From NCBI GenBank assembly GCA_046309775.1, contig JBKCOM010000047.1:1-20877 (forward strand): a DNA stretch of 20,877 bases, read 5' to 3'. How positions within the stretch are numbered: position 1 is the stretch's first letter; the number at the start of each line of letters is the position of its first letter. The notes beneath the pieces are model-generated. The model searched no databases. It was not told the origin of the DNA and worked only from the letters and a program-made list of their open reading frames with translations. Shown one piece after another: positions 6,257 through 15,500 of the stretch. Position numbers and translations under genes: made by a program. This DNA is from JAIXWP01 sp046309775. GTDB taxonomy: Bacteria > Bacteroidota > Bacteroidia > Flavobacteriales_D > Sanyastnellaceae.

Positions 6257-7144
6257 GTGAGCAACCACTTTCGAAATACCGCATCTGACGAGCCTTTGGA
6301 GCCGATATCGACTCCAGAAGAGACGCCTGTTGCTTCTCCAAAAAAGAAGAAAAAGCGTTGGAAAAAGCTTCTTATCAACGGTCTTGCCGTGCTATTTGGC
6401 GGAGCGTTGATTACCCTATTGGCATTCGCAGGGAAAGAACAAAGTGCAGAATCTTGTTGGAAGGTAGAAGTAGAAATCGAACCCATCGAGGGTAAATTCT
6501 TCATAGCACAGCAAGACATCATGGCGCTTGTCAATGCCAAAGGAGATAGTGTGGTGGGAAAGAAAATCAAATCCATACCAATCCAAAAAATCCATGACCG
6601 AATAGCGGCTAATCCATCCGTTGCTGCTGCAGACGTATTTACCACCGTGGATGGTCGTGTAGTGGTGAAAGTAAAACAGCGCGAACCAATTGCGAGAGTT
6701 TTCAATGCTGATGGATCAAGTTTTTACATCGATAAAAGTGGCTTCATGATGCCTGTTACGGCCGGTTCAGCAATGAAGCTACCCGTCTTTGTAGGTGAAA
6801 TTAATGAGCCTGTAATCCAGCAGTCGCTATTAGAAAAGAAGGAAAACGCTGCTTGGGCGAGCAAATCACTTTTGGATGATATGTACTTTCTCACCTTGCA
6901 TATCCAACAAAGTGAATTTGCAAAAGCACTTGTAGACCACATTTATGTGGATGGCTCACGCAATCTTATTCTCATACCGCGCGTTGGTGATCATAAGATT
7001 TACCTCGGCAATGCGAATCGATTGGAAGAAAAATTTAAAAAACTACAGACGTTTTATGCGAGCGCATTGAATACGCATGATTTGAATGCCTTTCACAGCA
7101 TTCATTTAGAGTATAGAGGTCAAGTAGTTTGTGAAAGAAAATAG
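6257..7144 (+). CDS. ftsQ: Cell division protein FtsQ/DivIB
   Basis: The 295-aa protein has the FtsQ layout: a cytoplasmic tail rich in Pro and Glu with a basic SPKKKKKRWKK run (about 28-38), a single membrane helix (about 40-62, LLINGLAVLFGGALITLLAF), a POTRA-like domain (about 70-145, with FIAQQDI and VFTTVDGRVVVKVKQREPIARVF) and a beta domain after it (YIDKSGFMMPVT, VDGSRNLILIPRVG). FtsQ links the cytoplasmic ring to the periplasmic septal synthesis enzymes with FtsL/FtsB. The start is a GTG at 6257, the first canonical start after an upstream stop; no ATG occurs before the membrane helix. ftsA follows after 29 bp on the same strand. Unlike the usual order, it does not follow murC. Confidence 0.85.
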   Translation: MSNHFRNTASDEPLEPISTPEETPVASPKKKKKRWKKLLINGLAVLFGGALITLLAFAGKEQSAESCWKVEVEIEPIEGKFFIAQQDIMALVNAKGDSVVGKKIKSIPIQKIHDRIAANPSVAAADVFTTVDGRVVVKVKQREPIARVFNADGSSFYIDKSGFMMPVTAGSAMKLPVFVGEINEPVIQQSLLEKKENAAWASKSLLDDMYFLTLHIQQSEFAKALVDHIYVDGSRNLILIPRVGDHKIYLGNANRLEEKFKKLQTFYASALNTHDLNAFHSIHLEYRGQVVCERK

Positions 7145-7173
7145 AAACCAGAACAATAGATAAACACTACCAC

Positions 7174-8502
7174 ATGAATTCAGATATCATCGTTGGCTTA
7201 GACATTGGAACCACAAAAATTGCCTGCTTGGTGGGGCGCCGCACAGAGAATGGAAAGATAGAAATTCTCGGGATTGGAAAAAGCGAAAGCATTGGTGTAA
7301 GCCGCGGAGTAGTGGCTAACATTGAGAAAACTGTTGCAAGCATTAAGGCTGCAGTAGCCGAAGCTTCCGAGAAGAGCGGTGTCAATATCGAACTCGTAAA
7401 TGTGGGTATTGCTGGTCAACACATTAAGAGCTTGCAAATCGAGGATACTCGCACCCGTCGCAATCCAGAGGACGAAATAGAGCAAAGCGATGTGGATGCT
7501 ATGATTGAAAACATGGAAAACATGACGATGCTTCCAGGCGAAGAAATTATCCATGTGCTACCACAAGAGTTTACCGTTGATTCTGAAGGTGGCATCAAAG
7601 ATCCAATAGGCATGTGTGGTTCGCGTATGCAGGCGAATTTCCATATCATCACTGGTCAAATGGGTGCAATTCGCAATATCTATAAGTGCGTTACAAAAGC
7701 TGGACTCAATGTCGCTGATCTTACCCTCGAACCGCTTGCAAGCAGCGCGGCTGCTCTAACGGAAGAGGAAAAAGAGGCCGGTATTGCATTGGTGGATATC
7801 GGAGGCGGTACAACAGACGTTGCGATTTTCCAAGATGGTATCATTCGTCATACCGCAGTGATTCCTTTCGGTGGAAATATTATTACTGAAGACATCAAGC
7901 AAGGCTGCACGATCATGCGCAATCAGGCCGAACAATTGAAAGTGAAATTTGGTAGTGCATTGGCGGTAGAAAACAAAGACACGGACATCGTGGTGATACC
8001 GGGATTGAAGGGCCGTGATCCAAAAGAAATCAGTGTACGCAACCTCGCCCACATTATTGAGGCACGTATGACAGAGATATTAGAACATGTGCATTATGAA
8101 ATTCGCAGCAGTGGATTTGAAAAGCAATTGATTGGTGGTATCGTGATCACTGGTGGTGGCGCACAATTGAAACACATGAAGCAACTGGTAGAATATGTGA
8201 CAGGACTTACCTGCCGCATAGGTTTCCCAAATGAACACGTTTCAAAAGCTCCATCTGAAGATATGCTTCAACCTTCAATGAGCACTGGCGTTGGCTTAGT
8301 AATCATGGGTATTGAAGATTTGGAAAAAAATGGAAAGCGTACCGTGGTAGAAGAAACTCCGAAGGAGGAGATTCCCACGATTAGCGCTGCACAAGATTCA
8401 GTCGAGCAAGAGGAGAAAATCGAAAAGGCTCCAAAACCGAAGAGCAGAGGTTTCAACTTCTTGCAGAAAGTAAGAGATTTTCTGGAAACAGAAGATGATT
8501 GA
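7174..8502 (+). CDS. ftsA: Cell division protein FtsA
   Basis: This 442-aa actin-like ATPase tethers FtsZ to the membrane and recruits later division proteins. Motifs seen are phosphate-1 GLDIGTTKIACLVG (about 8-21), the SHS2/1C region with AGQHIKSLQIEDTR, phosphate-2 DIGGGTTDVAIF (about 208-219) and the adenosine motif IVITGGGAQLKHM (about 321-333). The C-terminal SRGFNFLQKVRDFLETEDD is an amphipathic membrane-targeting helix preceded by a charged linker (about 385-420). Length is normal for Bacteroidota. It starts with ATG, sits 29 bp after ftsQ and ends in a strong terminator 24 bp after its stop. ftsZ, normally the next gene, is absent here. Confidence 0.95.
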   Translation: MNSDIIVGLDIGTTKIACLVGRRTENGKIEILGIGKSESIGVSRGVVANIEKTVASIKAAVAEASEKSGVNIELVNVGIAGQHIKSLQIEDTRTRRNPEDEIEQSDVDAMIENMENMTMLPGEEIIHVLPQEFTVDSEGGIKDPIGMCGSRMQANFHIITGQMGAIRNIYKCVTKAGLNVADLTLEPLASSAAALTEEEKEAGIALVDIGGGTTDVAIFQDGIIRHTAVIPFGGNIITEDIKQGCTIMRNQAEQLKVKFGSALAVENKDTDIVVIPGLKGRDPKEISVRNLAHIIEARMTEILEHVHYEIRSSGFEKQLIGGIVITGGGAQLKHMKQLVEYVTGLTCRIGFPNEHVSKAPSEDMLQPSMSTGVGLVIMGIEDLEKNGKRTVVEETPKEEIPTISAAQDSVEQEEKIEKAPKPKSRGFNFLQKVRDFLETEDD

Positions 8503-8526
8503 TTATTTGATTTAGGGTTAATTAAT

Positions 8527-8561
8527 AAAAAAAGGCTGTCAGAAATGACAGCCTTTTTTTT
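8527..8561. terminator. Perfect bidirectional terminator between ftsA and the T9SS operon
   Basis: A perfect 15-bp stem (8527-8541 with 8546-8560, core AAGGCTGTCA/TGACAGCCTT) closes a GAAA tetraloop of the GNRA type and runs into eight T residues (8554-8561). The stem's left arm is A-rich, so the minus strand gets an equal U tract. It ends both ftsQ-ftsA and the convergent operon. The minus-strand stop codon (8562-8560) lies within its T run. Confidence 0.95.
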
Positions 8562-9516
8562 ACCTTCTATTTGTTGCGTTGATTTTTGATTTGTATTTGG
8601 GAATACCACCAATTGGAACCGCGTAAAATGGGAGTAATTCGCCGTATTGATTTCGAATGGAAATGACGACGTTATTACGGGCAATGGTATTTTTGCTTTT
8701 AATAAATTGAAAATCTAGAGAGGAGTTTAACTCATCTTTTACAATCTTGTGCTCGCTATTGCTCCATTCATTTTCGCCTGAAGTCTTGATTTCAACACCT
8801 GGTTTGGCTTTAGAAATGATTTTGATAATGCCATCATTGTCCCAGTCAAAATTGGTTTGCTTGATGCTGGTCACTTTGCTGTCGACATAGGGATAGATAT
8901 GTGATACTTGTTTGGGGTCATCATGCATCCTAAACGTATATTCATATGTAAATGCATTGCCACCATCGATGGGCATGTTTTTATTTCCATCACTGCTGAG
9001 GAAGTAGCGGTAAAGGTTTCCATCATCACCAGAAATACCTTCACAAATTACTTTGAAAACGTAGCCCCCAAATTGACGGTCTAGCTCTCCTTCTTTAGGG
9101 AAGAATGGGCCGAAGGTATACCATTCATTGTCGTATTTTTCTTGATCGAAAACCTTGGTTGCGAGCTGGGTGCCGCTTTTGAAATTACCAATTGGGTCAA
9201 CACCTTTAGCGTCGTTGTTAGTTATTGCACCTACACCACCAAAAACGGAGAAACGAGTTTTAGTATTCCAACTCCCTCTTATTTCATCATTGGCTCCCCC
9301 CACGTTTGGATCGAAGACTCTAAGGAAAATTGGATTGGTGGTATTTTCTGGTATTACAAAAAAGAAAGTTTGACAATAATCATCATCTCCCCACCCTGGC
9401 GCACTTTCTTTGCCGAAGGTGACTAAAAATGGAATGTTTTCTTCAGCTGCTGGCACTTGCTGCGCTACTGATGAAAAAACAAATAAGCATAATAGGGCCG
9501 AGATGATCGTTTTCAT
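8560..9516 (-). CDS. Secreted protein of unknown function in the T9SS operon
   Basis: The 318-aa product has a Sec signal peptide (MKTIISALLCLFVFSSVAQQ). The mature part is rich in aromatic and acidic residues with the segment GWGDDDYCQTFFFVIPE (about 41-57) and FLRVFDPNVGGANDE (about 62-77), and looks beta-rich throughout. Two cysteines (YCQ and VICEG) could form a disulphide. I do not recognise a named domain and see no catalytic motif. It lacks a type A or type B T9SS sorting domain at its C-terminus (ends SKINATNRR), so it may remain in the periplasm or be released by another route. It is the last gene of a four-gene operon, 7 bp after the OmpA/PD40 gene, with its stop codon embedded in the terminator. 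Its location suggests a role with the PorP/OmpA pair. Confidence 0.75.
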   Translation of the reverse strand: MKTIISALLCLFVFSSVAQQVPAAEENIPFLVTFGKESAPGWGDDDYCQTFFFVIPENTTNPIFLRVFDPNVGGANDEIRGSWNTKTRFSVFGGVGAITNNDAKGVDPIGNFKSGTQLATKVFDQEKYDNEWYTFGPFFPKEGELDRQFGGYVFKVICEGISGDDGNLYRYFLSSDGNKNMPIDGGNAFTYEYTFRMHDDPKQVSHIYPYVDSKVTSIKQTNFDWDNDGIIKIISKAKPGVEIKTSGENEWSNSEHKIVKDELNSSLDFQFIKSKNTIARNNVVISIRNQYGELLPFYAVPIGGIPKYKSKINATNRR

Positions 9517-9523
9517 GAAGTCA

Positions 9524-11656
9524 CTAATTTGTATTATCTATGGTCTCAAATTCTACACGTCGGTTTTGTCGCTTTCCCTCTTCCGTACTATTATCGGCAA
9601 TAGGCTTTTGAGTTCCGAAACCTACACTCTTTAATCGCTCTTTAGGTATTCCATTTTGAATGAAATAGTTCAATACGGAATTGGCGCGACGTTCGGATAA
9701 TTTCAAATTGTGTTCCAAAGTTCCCGAGTCGTCTGTATGTGCACTAATTTGAATGAGTAAAGATGGGTATTTTTTCATTAATCGAATTACTTTATCCAAG
9801 ACTAATTCTGATCCCGCTTGCAGTGTGTATTCATTTTTAGGGAAGAAAACATTGCCAGTTCTCAGCACTGCCTTTCGCAAATCTTCCTCACTAATGTTGT
9901 CCAAACTGTCCAAGTTTAAGACACTCTTCGGACGGTAAGCCTTCACTTCTGCATTTTCATAGTGTTTATCTTTTAAGTCTTTGAATATTGAATAAGTATC
10001 TTCTAAATTTTCAGATTCTCCAGCCGCGTAACTATATAAGCTGTCTTTTTGAATATATGATTCGAACAATGGATAGAGGCCTCGCATATTATCAAAAACT
10101 GTATCCAGCTCTGATACTCTTTCTTGGGATTTCAAAATCTCCACCCTGAAAATTGTTTCTTCTGGTAGTGCGCTGTTGAATTTCAAGCTATCCGGGATGT
10201 ATTCATAAATGTCATTGGTTTGAACACTCGGAGAAGACGCAATCGATTGGAATATCTCAGGTTTTTCTTCATATCCTGTGATTGCTATAACGGTTTTTTC
10301 AACTGCCTTTTGGGATACAAGACCTAAACTATCAGGTAGACTGCGCAAACCCATAACAATTTTGTAAGGACCATCTTTTGGGAACGTGTAAGTGATCTCT
10401 TCACCCTTTAGATAATTGTTTTCGATGAACCAATGATAGGTGCCAATATCGAAACCAGGCAAATAAGAATTTCGGCCGTGCAGCTTTACCGCGCTTCCAG
10501 TTTCAATAGTGTCGGGGCATTCTATATAAGGTTGTTCAATATCCAAAACCTCAACTACAAATTCTCCTTGTGAAAAGAATAAGTCATTGGTGAGGGTATC
10601 AATGATGTTGAGCTTCACGGTGTAGTTCCCAGGAGTGGCAAAACAGTAATCAGCTTCTGCAGCGCGAATCTTAGTGCCGTCCTCAAATTCCCACTCATAC
10701 CTTAGCGGAAGTGAATCAACTTGATATTCTGTTTCGTCGAAGAAGTGATAACAATAGGAGTTCTTTTCTTGTATTTTAATTTCTTCAAAGTATGGACGGG
10801 TCATTTTTACTTCAAAAACATCATCGTTTCCTGATCTATTAGATGAAACGAATCCTTGTTCTTCAGAGGCCGATAGATGAAATGAGAAGTCATCAGCTTG
10901 CGAATTGATAGGCTCAGGCAGTAGAGTAGGAGGTGAAAAATCAATAGAATCCCTTAGACTTCTAAATAAATTTAAGCCTTTTAAAACATCCGGGCGATTG
11001 GAGCTAAAGCTGATTGAGCCGTCCGAATGAACCGTAGGGAATAGTTCACTATATGCGCTGTTAATAATGCTACCAGCATTGACAGGCTTAGACCATCCTC
11101 CATCTATTTTATCTACGTAGTAAATATCAGATTTACCAAATCCTCCAGGGTACGCTGCACTAAAGTACATACGATTTCCATCAGGCGAAATGCTGGGATA
11201 TGCTACATTGCAAGAAGGGAGATTATGAATAAACGATATAGGTTCTGTCCACTCCCCGTTAACTAGTCTGCTGTAAAAGATTCCAAGAACTGGCCCATCA
11301 TCTCCAATGTAACTTCGTGTGAAGTAAATTTCTTTGTCATTAAGAAATTCAAAAGGACCCTCATCTGTAATTTTTAATGTTGGAATTACAAAACGCATAG
11401 GTATTTTGAATCCATTGTTTCTCTTTTCAGAATAATACAGTTGGGTGATTGGTTCTAAAGTAGTTTCATTCACATAGGAAATTAGAGATTGAGTTTTTCT
11501 GTTGGAACAGAAAATAATTCCATCTTTATAAGGCTTCACGCCATATTCTCTATAAGTGGTATTGATATCATTGATAGGCAGCACTTCATAGAGCGGCTGG
11601 GCTTTCGTAATAGCCGAAAGCAAGGTCAACAGTAGTATGAAGAGCAGGTTTCTCAA
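9524..11656 (-). CDS. OmpA family protein with PD40 propeller and PKD domains (PorE-like)
   Basis: This 710-aa protein has a signal peptide (to about Ala19), WD40-like PD40 repeats (about 150-240; YPSISPDGNRMYFSAAYPGG and a second HSDGSISFSSNRPD), a PKD domain (about 300-370; YEWEFEDGTKIRAAEADYCF and PGNYTVKLN), a second PKD-like domain (about 375-450) and a C-terminal OmpA peptidoglycan-binding domain (about 600-706). The OmpA part has the key HTDDSG and LSERRANSVLNYF residues for peptidoglycan contact. The layout recalls PorE of the T9SS and suggests an anchor between an outer-membrane complex and the cell wall. The start is a TTG sharing a TTGA overlap with the PorP stop, so translation is probably coupled. 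No ATG precedes the signal peptide. Confidence 0.85.
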   Translation of the reverse strand: MRNLLFILLLTLLSAITKAQPLYEVLPINDINTTYREYGVKPYKDGIIFCSNRKTQSLISYVNETTLEPITQLYYSEKRNNGFKIPMRFVIPTLKITDEGPFEFLNDKEIYFTRSYIGDDGPVLGIFYSRLVNGEWTEPISFIHNLPSCNVAYPSISPDGNRMYFSAAYPGGFGKSDIYYVDKIDGGWSKPVNAGSIINSAYSELFPTVHSDGSISFSSNRPDVLKGLNLFRSLRDSIDFSPPTLLPEPINSQADDFSFHLSASEEQGFVSSNRSGNDDVFEVKMTRPYFEEIKIQEKNSYCYHFFDETEYQVDSLPLRYEWEFEDGTKIRAAEADYCFATPGNYTVKLNIIDTLTNDLFFSQGEFVVEVLDIEQPYIECPDTIETGSAVKLHGRNSYLPGFDIGTYHWFIENNYLKGEEITYTFPKDGPYKIVMGLRSLPDSLGLVSQKAVEKTVIAITGYEEKPEIFQSIASSPSVQTNDIYEYIPDSLKFNSALPEETIFRVEILKSQERVSELDTVFDNMRGLYPLFESYIQKDSLYSYAAGESENLEDTYSIFKDLKDKHYENAEVKAYRPKSVLNLDSLDNISEEDLRKAVLRTGNVFFPKNEYTLQAGSELVLDKVIRLMKKYPSLLIQISAHTDDSGTLEHNLKLSERRANSVLNYFIQNGIPKERLKSVGFGTQKPIADNSTEEGKRQNRRVEFETIDNTN

Positions 11657-12576
11657 AATATTTCTCTTGGATTGAATGATTTTACTTTAAAGCCAAACTC
11701 GTATTGTAAATTGATTTCATGCGAACCCGCATTGAATGAGCGCAGCGCACCTGTGCCGTAGTCGAAAGCGTATCCGATTTTAAATTGTTTGTTGATTTGA
11801 TATTCGAGCAGCGCTACAAGTGAATTATCGAGGCGCCATGATAGACCAGCTCCTATATGCTCCTTGTATTGAAACACAGCGTTTAAGTCAATCGTGCGAC
11901 TGTTATAATTGATATATCTGAAAAGGGCGCTTGTTTTAATGTCTATGTTCTCATTGATTCCGAAGATATACCCTGCGTGCATGATAAGGTTAATGTTATC
12001 GGGGTCGATGGACGCCTGTGCACTTTCGTCTGCCACGTTGTACGTGCGTTTGAAGAAACCTGGAATAGCAATTCCAGCAAACATTCTTGGGGCACTGTAG
12101 TATATTCCTGTTCCAATATCTGGAAGAATTCGCGATCTGAGATTGTTGCTAAATGATGGATCATTGGGGTCAACCGTCACGACATCTGTGAATTTGACAG
12201 TGGTGAATTGTGGTCCACCGCTTATTGCAAAGGCGAGTGATTTTTTAGCTCCCACCTTCATGCGGTAAGCAATGCTAAAGGAAAGTGAGGTATTCGCTGT
12301 GACACCATGTCTATCATTGGCCACTAACACACCAAATGCGAGGTGCTCACGCTTTGAAGGTCCGTGAATGGACATTACTTGTGAAACAGGTGCCCCTTCA
12401 AATGAAGCCCATTGACGACGATGCATCGCGTTTGCAGTAAAGACACCACGACTTCCGGTATAAGCAGGATTTACTACCAAACCATTGAGCATGTAATGAC
12501 TATACAGGGGCTGATGTTGCGCCGTACATGCGATGGTTCCAAGTAGGAACGCAAGTATGATGAGCAGTTTTTGCAT
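11653..12576 (-). CDS. PorP/SprF family type IX secretion membrane protein
   Basis: The 307-aa protein starts MQKLLIILAFLLGTIACTAQ, a signal peptide, followed by the family signature QPLYSHYMLNGLVVNPAYTG and HRRQW near residues 20-60. The rest is an outer-membrane beta barrel (FAISGGPQFTTV, LSWRLDNSLVALLEYQINKQFKIGYAFDYG). PorP/SprF proteins associate with T9SS substrates carrying type B sorting domains and help secrete or anchor them, as SprF does for SprB. A gene for just such a substrate lies 17 bp upstream in the same operon, so this is probably its dedicated partner. I prefer the ATG at 12576 to a TTG at 12588. The stop overlaps the next start by four bases. Confidence 0.9.
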   Translation of the reverse strand: MQKLLIILAFLLGTIACTAQHQPLYSHYMLNGLVVNPAYTGSRGVFTANAMHRRQWASFEGAPVSQVMSIHGPSKREHLAFGVLVANDRHGVTANTSLSFSIAYRMKVGAKKSLAFAISGGPQFTTVKFTDVVTVDPNDPSFSNNLRSRILPDIGTGIYYSAPRMFAGIAIPGFFKRTYNVADESAQASIDPDNINLIMHAGYIFGINENIDIKTSALFRYINYNSRTIDLNAVFQYKEHIGAGLSWRLDNSLVALLEYQINKQFKIGYAFDYGTGALRSFNAGSHEINLQYEFGFKVKSFNPREIF

Positions 12577-12593
12577 AGGGTGGAGCAAATACG

Positions 12594-15500
12594 CTATCTA
12601 TTGATGATAATGTATCCTGTGTGTGTTTTTTCTAATAATGGTGATTCGATTACGCAGTAATAGGTGTCATTAGGAAGTTCGCTACCTGATTTAGATATCC
12701 CGTTCCAATCGTTTTTATAGTCATCGCTGGCAAATACCTCTTCGCCCCAGCGATTGAGAACTTTTATTGAAATGGCTTCATTAAAACCGATACCTCTGAT
12801 CTCAAAGGTGTCATTGATATTGTCGCCATTCGGTGAAAAGCCTGTTGGTATTATTAATCCATCAACATTGATTACAACAGTATCTTGTACAGCTTGACAA
12901 GGCCCGTTGGTAATGGTCCAGAAGAAAGTATTCGGACCTGGTTGCAGAGCACTTACGGATGTAGTGGCTGCATTTGAGTCTCCAAAAATTACATTAGGGC
13001 TATTGGTACTCCATGAACCAGTCCCTACCTCCGGTATAGTTGCACTTATTGTGGTCTCGCCTAAATAGGAGATGGTCTGATCTGCGCCAGCCTCAGCTAA
13101 CACTGGTGCTTCGAAGAAGGTGATAATAACAGCATCAGCATCCGTACAGAAGTTATTTACCACAGTCCAAACGAAAGTCAAAGAGCCAAAAATAGAGGAC
13201 GTCACTTGTGCATCGGGAGCATTAGAGTTTGGAGCGAACGTAACTGTTGATGGACTGGTCCACGTGCCTACACCAAATGCCGGGGTAGCTGCATTCAGAT
13301 TTCCGATATTCCCGCAAAAAGAATTATCTAGTCCTGCGTTTGCTTCAGGCTTTTTTGAGAGCTCTAACAATATTTGATCGCTTACAGGCTCACATCCGAC
13401 AGATCCTTCTACCGTGATTGTTAAGGTAATACTTCCTGCTTCGAATTCTTGAATGGACGGAGTATAGTTGGGCTGAAGAATATTGGCAGAAGGACTGAAC
13501 GTCCCCGAACCTCCAGTCCATTGAATCGAAGTTTGATTGGTGGCAGTGGCTCCATTTAGAACTGCGACTTGCTCACTACAAACTTGTTGGTCGGCACCTG
13601 CAAAAACAGTAGGGGCTTGAATAAAATTGATGATAATCTCATCACTCACACTTCCACAAACCGAGTTGCCAAACGCCGTAATCGTTAGTGTTAGACTTCC
13701 CGATTGAATTTCAGAAGAAGTGGGAGTGTAAGTATTATTCGCGGTATTAAGTCCATTTGCAAAGTTACCCGCTCCTCCAGACCATTCGACAGATATCACG
13801 CCTTCGCCAAGAATAGGGTCAAGATTGATATCTGATACATTGGCACAAGTATTTATATCCGCTCCTGCATTCACTGAAGGAGGGTTTCCTAGATCTTGAA
13901 TAGTCACGACACTTGGACAAGTGCTTTGAAGTCCGCTGGCATCGGTAACTGTGAGTGTAATATTGTTTTCTCCAAGATTAGAACAATTGAATACAGATTG
14001 TGATAATTCTATACTAGCGATAGAACAGTTATCAAATGAGCCATTATTAATTTGATCTGGACTGATGCTAATAGTGCCGTCATTTGTAAGTTCTATTTCT
14101 ATGTCGTTGCATTGTGCGGTTGGCATAATTTGGTCAACAACTGTAATAGTTGCAAGGCAAGTGTTACTGTTTCCATTAGCATCTATAGCCGTCAACATTA
14201 CTTGATTGGCGCCAATGTTAGAACAATCAAACTCGTCTTTACTTATGGTAGTTTCTACAATATTACACGCGTCAAATGAGCCTCCATCGATTTGGGCCAC
14301 GGATATGTTGATTGTGCCCTCGGTTGTTAGAGGTGCTGGAATGTTGTTACAAACCATGGTTGGAGGTGTAATATCATGCACATTCACTTTAGTGTTGCAC
14401 ATTTGCACCTCTCCATCCTCAAACATTACCATCCAGCGAACGGTGGTAGTACCAACAGGGAAGGTACCTTCTGTAATTGATGCTGAGTTGTTAAAATTAT
14501 TGGTAATGGTTGGTGGAGTGCATGAACCTGTGATAACAGGGGATGGAATTGAAACAACGGCAGAGCAAGCGTTTTCATCAGTATTCACGGTGATTTCGCT
14601 TAGACATTGTATAGAATTTTCTAAAGAAACATCTTGAACAATTACCTGAAGTGAGCATTGCTGGGATGTTCCGTTAAAACCCATCGCTTGAACCATCACA
14701 TCTGTAGTTCCGAAAGGAAACACAAGTGGTGCATTATTCTCGCGGAATTGCACTAAACAAGGATTGATTATTTGGACTTCTGGAATAGCGTAATCGACAA
14801 GACCACATTCCGAATTGCTATTCAATGTAACGCTTGGTGGACAGAGAATATCAAACTCTGCTAGTCCTGTAGTAGCGCTTTGAGAATATTTTCCAAATAT
14901 ACTGCTTAGATGGCTTCCGCTGAGTGGAGGAAGTTGTATACCACTTTGAGAGTTACTAAATCCTGAGAAATAAAGCTTATCAGGGAAACGAACAAAAAGG
15001 TCTGTATACTCTTCGCTTTGATTACCATCTAGGGTAGAGTTCCAAATGTGCTCCGTATTACCGGTCATCACCTTTACCCATGCATTTTTAGAACTTCCAG
15101 TTGAATTAACGTTCGCCGTTTCATTGGAAGCATCGAATATGATTTGACCACCTGTAGCTCCAGCAAGGTACACACGAAATTGAATATCGCTCTCGATGGA
15201 TGTTACATAGGTGTCGTCGATATCATTTATAGAAGGAAATAGACTAATTAAACCAGTAAGGCCGCTTGAGACAGCTCTTCGGTGTAATAAAATTGTAGGA
15301 TTGGATCCAGGTTGTAGAGTGTTTAAATTACTTGATAGGGTCTGAGGCGATGCAAGGGCCGTAGACAGTGTTGCGGTGAGGTATACATCTCCGCAAGATG
15401 CACTCACGAAAGGCCCTGAGAGGATATTGACACCTGATGGCAGAAGTTCTGTTCTTGACCAATTCAAAGTTCCATCAAAATTGACATTGAATTGAGCAAT

